Positions 59,414 to 64,000 of a DNA stretch of 64,000 bases are shown one piece after another. The notes under the pieces were generated by a model. The model was not told the DNA's origin. It did not search any database and saw nothing but the letters and a program-made list of their open reading frames with translations. The DNA is from Ophiosphaerella korrae (Eukaryota > Ascomycota > Dothideomycetes > Pleosporales > Phaeosphaeriaceae): the NCBI GenBank assembly GCA_028456385.1, contig JALNQF010000027.1, positions 248,001-312,000 of the forward strand. The letters are read 5' to 3'. Within the stretch, counting starts at the first letter, position 1, and every line of letters begins with the position of its first letter. The position numbers and the translations under genes are program-made.

Positions 59414-59641
59414 AGTAGCTGTTTATCGACGCTCACACTAATATGCTATGTAACTGCAGCTGTGACATAGTTAGAGTCGTACGGGAGGATTATGTGGTCT
59501 GGCTGGAGCGGGAGATTGTGAGAACTGTATAGGGGGGGGGGGGTTGATCTGACCTCACGCTACCTACTCACGCAACTGACCAACACGTATGTCACAGGAC
59601 GAAGCAACCCAATTGTGGATTAGGCAAAATATCAAACAAAG

Positions 59642-59721
59642 GATGCACAACGCAAAAGATACACAAAGTAGACGATGTGCAAAGCAAATGATCTACAAAG
59701 CAAACGATATACAAACAAACA
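59642..59721. repeat. 16-bp minisatellite, five copies
   Basis: Five consecutive 16-bp units beginning GAT (59642, 59658, 59674, 59690, 59706), most with CAAAG or CAAAC in the middle. Units diverge at several positions, so the array is old. Confidence 0.8.
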
Positions 59722-59891
59722 AGCTATAATACAGCATAATCCGAATTGGCGGTAGACAACGCATAATCTGAAGATAGACAATGTAATTGGGTGACGCAAA
59801 GGGCTGCATATTGCCCCCTACCCTGCCCCCCACACCGCCACCCCTCATCCAGCAAGCTGGTTGCCTCGGGTACCAGCCTTATAGGCTGAGC

Positions 59892-59987
59892 ACTGCATTG
59901 CCTAACGCTGTACTCGCTGTATTGCCTAACGCTGTGCTCGCTGTATTGCCTGACACGGTGCCCGCTGAATTCTCCAACACTGTGTCT
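59892..59987. repeat. 24-bp minisatellite, four copies
   Basis: Four units of 24 bp starting at 59892, 59916, 59940 and 59964. The inner pair is nearly identical, the outer two are degenerate. The unit keeps an open frame, giving an eight-residue repeat of the LPNAVLAV type if translated. Confidence 0.85.
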
Positions 59988-60105
59988 GCTGCAATATTTA
60001 TATCACTGCTACATTTTGAATTCAGACCACACAATTACACAATTATAGCTCCTCAACCTCAGCTCTTCAATCCCAATACATACAAACACGACACACAATT
60101 AAGTC

Positions 60106-61476
60106 ATGTCTAGGATACGACTTGAAACGGTAGAGGTTCTACGGGCTTTCGATGCCCTGCTAGATATACTCCCCGCGAGCAATCCATCCAACGACAGCCC
60201 GAACGGCCCATCCAACAACGACCCGAGCGATGGATTCAATCACCAGAATTTGTACTCCGCGAAAAACAAGTTCCGCACGTTGTGTAGGGGTCAGGGGTAC
60301 AACATGCTTAGAAAAGGTCATACCTCGTTAGATTATCGTCTACTTGACGCGATGCAGGGACTCTCAGTCTCTATATCTAAAATACTCCGAGACTTAGCAG
60401 AAGAACTCAATGAGGCACACGCAGTGGTCTCTGGGACTCGTCCCCCTTATGAGGAGGACGTCAGCCAAATTGACATGGACGAAATATCTAAAATGGCATT
60501 CCCAATAACGATATGGATTTCCTTTTTTATTATTATCCTCTTCAACTACTTTTGTCGTGAAGAAGATAAGACTAAGCCATGGAATGAGTTAGACATGCGC
60601 TGCGGCAGAATTGTGAACCAAATCGATCATCTGTACGATTGGTTTAGGCATATTGAACAGTCGAGGGAATATATGTCCATCCACCGCTTGCCTTATAACC
60701 CTGAACTTATGCGCGAATACGCTCAACATGATCTGGAGCATACCACTACGCTTATCAAACAATTACGCGAGCCGCATAGAGGAAACGGAGCCGGTGACGG
60801 CGACAAATGGCTAACTAAACGATTGGCTGCATCGATTACCGATCGCAGACGGTGTTTCAGGCATTGGGAACAGCTGCGAGACAACACACCACCAGTCACC
60901 AAAAAGCACTCACATGATGACGATGATACATCACCGGTCACCAAAAAGTCACACAGTGATGATGATACACCACCAGCCATCAAAAAGCATCCATACAGTG
61001 ATGACGATGATGCGTCGTCAATGGCTACCAGTCGAGATGACAAACTCGGGGATGGTATTCAACTGCCACCATCTCCCCATACTGCCGATGATGAAAGCGA
61101 TTTTGTGTGTCCCTACTGCCATATCCTTTGCCCGGCGAAATACCGCGAAGAAAAGAAATGGAGAGTCCATATTCTAAGAGATCTACAACCCTACATCTGC
61201 ACCTACCGTGACTGCAGACGCAAAGACAAATTGTTTTGGAGTCGTGGGGAATGGGAAACCCATCAACACCTACATAGAAGGGTGATTCCACCAATGGGCA
61301 GGCCAAACAGAGTCGATGATCGCGTAAAGTGCCCGATTTGCTATGCATCTACAGATACTGTAGGACTTCGTAATTTGGAAACTCACATAGCTAACCATCT
61401 CATACAATTTGCAACGTTTGCCTTGCCCAGGCCCACCACTGCTACTGGTGAGTTTGAACCTTGTCAAGAGACTTGA
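60106..61476 (+). CDS. C2H2 zinc-finger protein with a hydrophobic segment (NLR-associated type)
   Basis: Single open frame of 456 residues. The N-terminal third resembles the helical leader of fungal STAND/oxidoreductase-like proteins (KNKFRTLCRGQGYN). Residues about 129-150 form a strongly hydrophobic stretch, FPITIWISFFIIILFNYF, that looks like a membrane helix. A three-copy repeat of about 14 residues, alternating PPVTKK-type and Asp-rich parts, lies near residues 260-303. The C-terminal module has FVCPYCHILCPAKY, a Trp-Arg-Val-His segment, LQPYICTYRDC, and HQHLHRR, then CPICYAS and HIANHLIQFATFALP, a pattern common in fungal zinc-finger proteins adjacent to NLR genes. The hydrophobic stretch could also be an unspliced remnant. 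Whether the gene is active is not known. Confidence 0.7.
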   Translation: MSRIRLETVEVLRAFDALLDILPASNPSNDSPNGPSNNDPSDGFNHQNLYSAKNKFRTLCRGQGYNMLRKGHTSLDYRLLDAMQGLSVSISKILRDLAEELNEAHAVVSGTRPPYEEDVSQIDMDEISKMAFPITIWISFFIIILFNYFCREEDKTKPWNELDMRCGRIVNQIDHLYDWFRHIEQSREYMSIHRLPYNPELMREYAQHDLEHTTTLIKQLREPHRGNGAGDGDKWLTKRLAASITDRRRCFRHWEQLRDNTPPVTKKHSHDDDDTSPVTKKSHSDDDTPPAIKKHPYSDDDDASSMATSRDDKLGDGIQLPPSPHTADDESDFVCPYCHILCPAKYREEKKWRVHILRDLQPYICTYRDCRRKDKLFWSRGEWETHQHLHRRVIPPMGRPNRVDDRVKCPICYASTDTVGLRNLETHIANHLIQFATFALPRPTTATGEFEPCQET

Positions 61477-62424
61477 AAACTTGCTAATCGAGAAAGTCAA
61501 AGACGCTCTGTCCGCCAAGGAACTGCTTCAAAAAAACAGAAGTGACCCCCCAAAAGGCCCACACGACCTTTAGAACCAGCAAGAATTATACAGCGGATAC
61601 TAAAAGCATGTGACTAACATCCCTCACCACGTAGCGAGAAGTACTCCGTAGGTTACTTCTAGCTAAAAAGAAGAGTAAAAAAGTCTCTCTTCTAGCCTTA
61701 CAATATTCTTTAAGAAGGGAACTAGATTTTACTTCTTTTTCTATTTTATAGCGTAATCCTTAGAATTAATTAATAAAACTACGTACATCTCTCCTTTGCT
61801 ATATAGAGAGTATTCTATTAAATTTATATGCAGTAAGAGCTTTGTTTTATTGAGTTATTATAAAAAGAAGTACTTGTAGCGGCGTTTTGGTGTTCTCGCC
61901 TGCGCAGCAAACGGCCACTTTCGCAGTTAACCAAGAGGGTGCCAGGGGTCTTCCTCTACCTCCCCAGCGCTCGCTTCTAGTAAAATTACCAATCTCGTCG
62001 TCGCCTTCGCGCCTTAAAAGTGGGGACCTTCTTTTACGGCGTAGCACGACTCCTCCACTACAGCTCTAGTACTAGGCCCTCATTACTCCTAAAGTCATAA
62101 TAATGCAGTATCGATATCTTGTAGCCTGATTAGCACGCTGATAAGTCATTATCAGCCCTGTGGCGATCGTATAAGGATGATTCATGCAATGTCGCCACGC
62201 TGATCGGTACCTGCCAACCTAAGCGAAGTGACCCTGGTCACCCCTGAAGGTCAATGCACGTCTCACATAATATATTACACTGTAATTTAAGTCACAACGG
62301 TCATCAGTGTCATTGGCTAATTCTCTTGAAGTGCCCGCACAGCCACAGTCATCACCAGTCAGAGGCGTTGCGCATAGATACGGAACTCTAAAACCCGGTG
62401 TGCCTTTTGGTACCCTCACCATGT
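61477..62424. other. AT-rich relic region
   Basis: The stretch 61600-61870 is notably AT-rich with many TA dinucleotides, contrasting with flanking genes. No coding frame survives. It resembles RIP-mutated transposon residue, but I cannot name the element. The last part is the 3' flank of the chromate transporter gene. Confidence 0.5.
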
Positions 62425-64000
62425 TTACACAGACTGACCAACAGCACCATACCAGCCTAAACCCAGTATTGCACCAAGGATGATTGCTAGCGCAGGTGGT
62501 ACGCCGAACCAAGCAGTCTCCGCGTACGTGACGGCAGCTACAACGACCCACCAAGGCTCCTGTGCAAGACTTTTCCCATCGCTACTCGCTGGCGTCAAAT
62601 AACCGATCTCCCAGAGGCGATACACAGCTGTGAACACCAAGCCAACAGCTGCAGCGTTGATACCCCTCAGTAAACTCAAGACCCATGCCTTCGTTCTCAT
62701 GACTTGCCAGATGGACTGCACGCCGACCGCGAGTATGATGCCCGGGAAGAAAATCCCTACAAAAGCCAACAATGCACCAAAGACGGTAGGAATACTTGTC
62801 GATGCGAGGGTAAGTGCGCCCAAATACACGGAGAAGTTGAAATTTGGGCCTGGGAACGCCTGGATAATAGCCAAACCAAGCAGGAAGTCTCGTGGCGAAA
62901 CCCACCCTGGGTCAACGACATACGAGCGGAGAAGCGGAATAACGACTGGACCACCACCGAAGATGATAGTGCCGGCGAGATACATGTTGCCGAAGAGATC
63001 GTACGCGAGGGCACGAGCATCAACCGTTCCACGGATGACCATGACAACAATAAAGGATAGTAAGAAGCCTACGATGAGCGAGAGACCGATCTTGATAGAA
63101 AGATTGTGCGCTCGAATATCTGTGACATGCGTGGCTCCAGCGATCTCCTCTGTGATACGGCGCTCTGCCGAACAGCTCGGACCTATCTCTTCTTCCACCG
63201 GTACAATAAGATCAGTTGAATTCCCAGCTTGAGGGCGGCGCTTGACTGCTTCAGGGCGTTTGAGTTGTAATTGCCCTGCTGGTGGGACATCCTGTGTTGT
63301 GGCGGTCTCTTCGGCATCGCCGCCTTCAGTCCTGGTTCTTCTTCTTTTGGCCGCATAACTAGCTCTAATTTTTCCAACTTTCTGTCGCAGCCAGACATCC
63401 CAAATGACCGTGACCGCTCCGCCAATTACGATTAATACGGGGAAGTACCATAGTGCGTTGTAGCACAAGCCGGCACACGCACCAAAGATGACTAGAATCC
63501 TCGTAATGCGGTCTTTGATTGCCTTCTCTGCCAACTGCACGGCTGCCAACGCAATGATGCCAACCGTGCTTGCATTCATCCCACTCAGCAACGCGTAAAC
63601 AATAGGTGGCAGTCTATTGGGCATCTTCTGCACACCGAGTGAGAGAGCGTACATCCCAATCGCGCCAGGCAAACTCCAAAGTAAGAAGGCAAAGATAGCT
63701 GCAGTGAGACCGGCGTGGATCATCGCGATACAGAATACCATTTTCGTAGAAGCCGGGCCTGGAAGTGCCTGACAAATTGCGAACATCTCTTGATACTATA
63801 TTACACTTGTCAGCAATCTCTGACGTACACTTCGTATAAACACACTCACAGTCTGTTCATCAATCCACTTCGCTCCAAAATGCCCTTTACCGTCTACGAA
63901 CCGTCGATGCAGAATCTGAAAATGCACAGGCGGTCCGCCAAATGCCGTGAAACCCAGATCCCACATTCTCGCTGTCACTTCTGCAAGTCGCCATCCTAGT
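62425..64000 (-). CDS. Chromate transporter, CHR family (two-domain form), 5' end outside window
   Basis: Membrane protein that exports chromate in bacteria; fungal homologues carry a duplicated CHR domain. Exons: from beyond 64000 to 63850, and 63795-62425; the intron 63849-63796 starts GTGAGT. Across the splice the frame reads DEQT joined to YQEMFAICQALPGPAS. First CHR domain motifs: LGFTAFGGPPVHFQILHRRF and LPGPASTKM. Second: IFGGGPVVIPLLRSYVV and FPGPNFNFSVYLGAL. A charged linker (about residues 140-240) separates the halves. The gene is at the edge of island B, and chromate transporters are patchy among fungi, so spread by transfer is possible but not shown. Initiation lies outside the window. 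Confidence 0.92.

Larger units (their letters stand above)
59414..60105. other. Intergenic region with two minisatellites
   Basis: Holds a G-run at 59523-59534, the 16-bp minisatellite at 59642-59721 and the 24-bp minisatellite at 59892-59987. A 108-codon frame spans the second repeat but shows no start context or homology I recognise. Confidence 0.55.

Noticed and set aside
1..64000. tRNA genes, rRNA, CRISPR arrays, riboswitches
   Set aside because: I scanned for B-box-like GGTTCGA strings and for regularly spaced repeats and found nothing supportable; a covariance-model tRNA scan would be decisive.

Overview
The window is nuclear DNA from a filamentous ascomycete (Pezizomycotina; codon use, gene families and the decay pattern suggest a dothideomycete of the Pleosporales type, but no marker fixes the species). 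Genes are dense, lie on both strands, and carry short introns (about 45-75 nt) with GTAAGT/GTATGT-like donors, CTAA(T/C) branch sites and CAG/TAG acceptors. I found no tRNA, rRNA, CRISPR array or intact transposon. Most genes are split, so I rebuilt exon structures by hand where the reading frame allowed and checked that the spliced lengths are multiples of three.

Layout. 1-11 kb: the C-terminal part of an RNA-dependent RNA polymerase (runs off the left edge), an AAA/NadR-like P-loop protein, the GPI ethanolamine-phosphate transferase LAS21/GPI7, a FUN14-family mitochondrial protein and an importin-13/Kap122-like karyopherin. 11-23 kb: aminopeptidase P, the vitamin B6 synthase PDX1/SNZ, SKP1, the GPI mannosyltransferase SMP3, the phosphatidylglycerophosphate synthase PGS1, and a seven-exon complex I subunit (NDUFA12/B17.2) too fragmented to show as an open frame. 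23-40 kb: a full-length ABCC transporter, an RBR ubiquitin ligase, an orphan protein, KAE1, a SETD6/RKM4-like methyltransferase and the NuA4 subunit EPL1. 45-56 kb: MTO1, the mitochondrial single-strand binding protein RIM1, a WDR70 homologue, a short-chain dehydrogenase-like protein, a multi-pass membrane protein and KNR4/SMI1. The right edge holds a two-domain chromate transporter (CHR family) that runs off the window.

Two accessory islands interrupt this housekeeping sequence. Island A (about 40.6-45.3 kb) holds a dead NACHT/STAND NTPase gene and an F-box gene relic beside a 30-nt poly-T run. Island B (about 57.5-62.2 kb) holds a DUF7580-like gene broken by four stop codons, two minisatellites, a one-exon C2H2 zinc-finger gene with an internal hydrophobic stretch, and AT-rich relic sequence. 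The stops in both dead genes can be explained by C-to-T (CpA to TpA) or G-to-A changes, as expected from repeat-induced point mutation (RIP). These are families linked to fungal self/non-self recognition.

Themes: five genes make mitochondrial proteins (FUN14, PGS1, NDUFA12, MTO1, RIM1), two act in GPI-anchor assembly (LAS21, SMP3), and many neighbours are divergent pairs that share short promoters, most strikingly PGS1 and NDUFA12 (172 bp between start codons).
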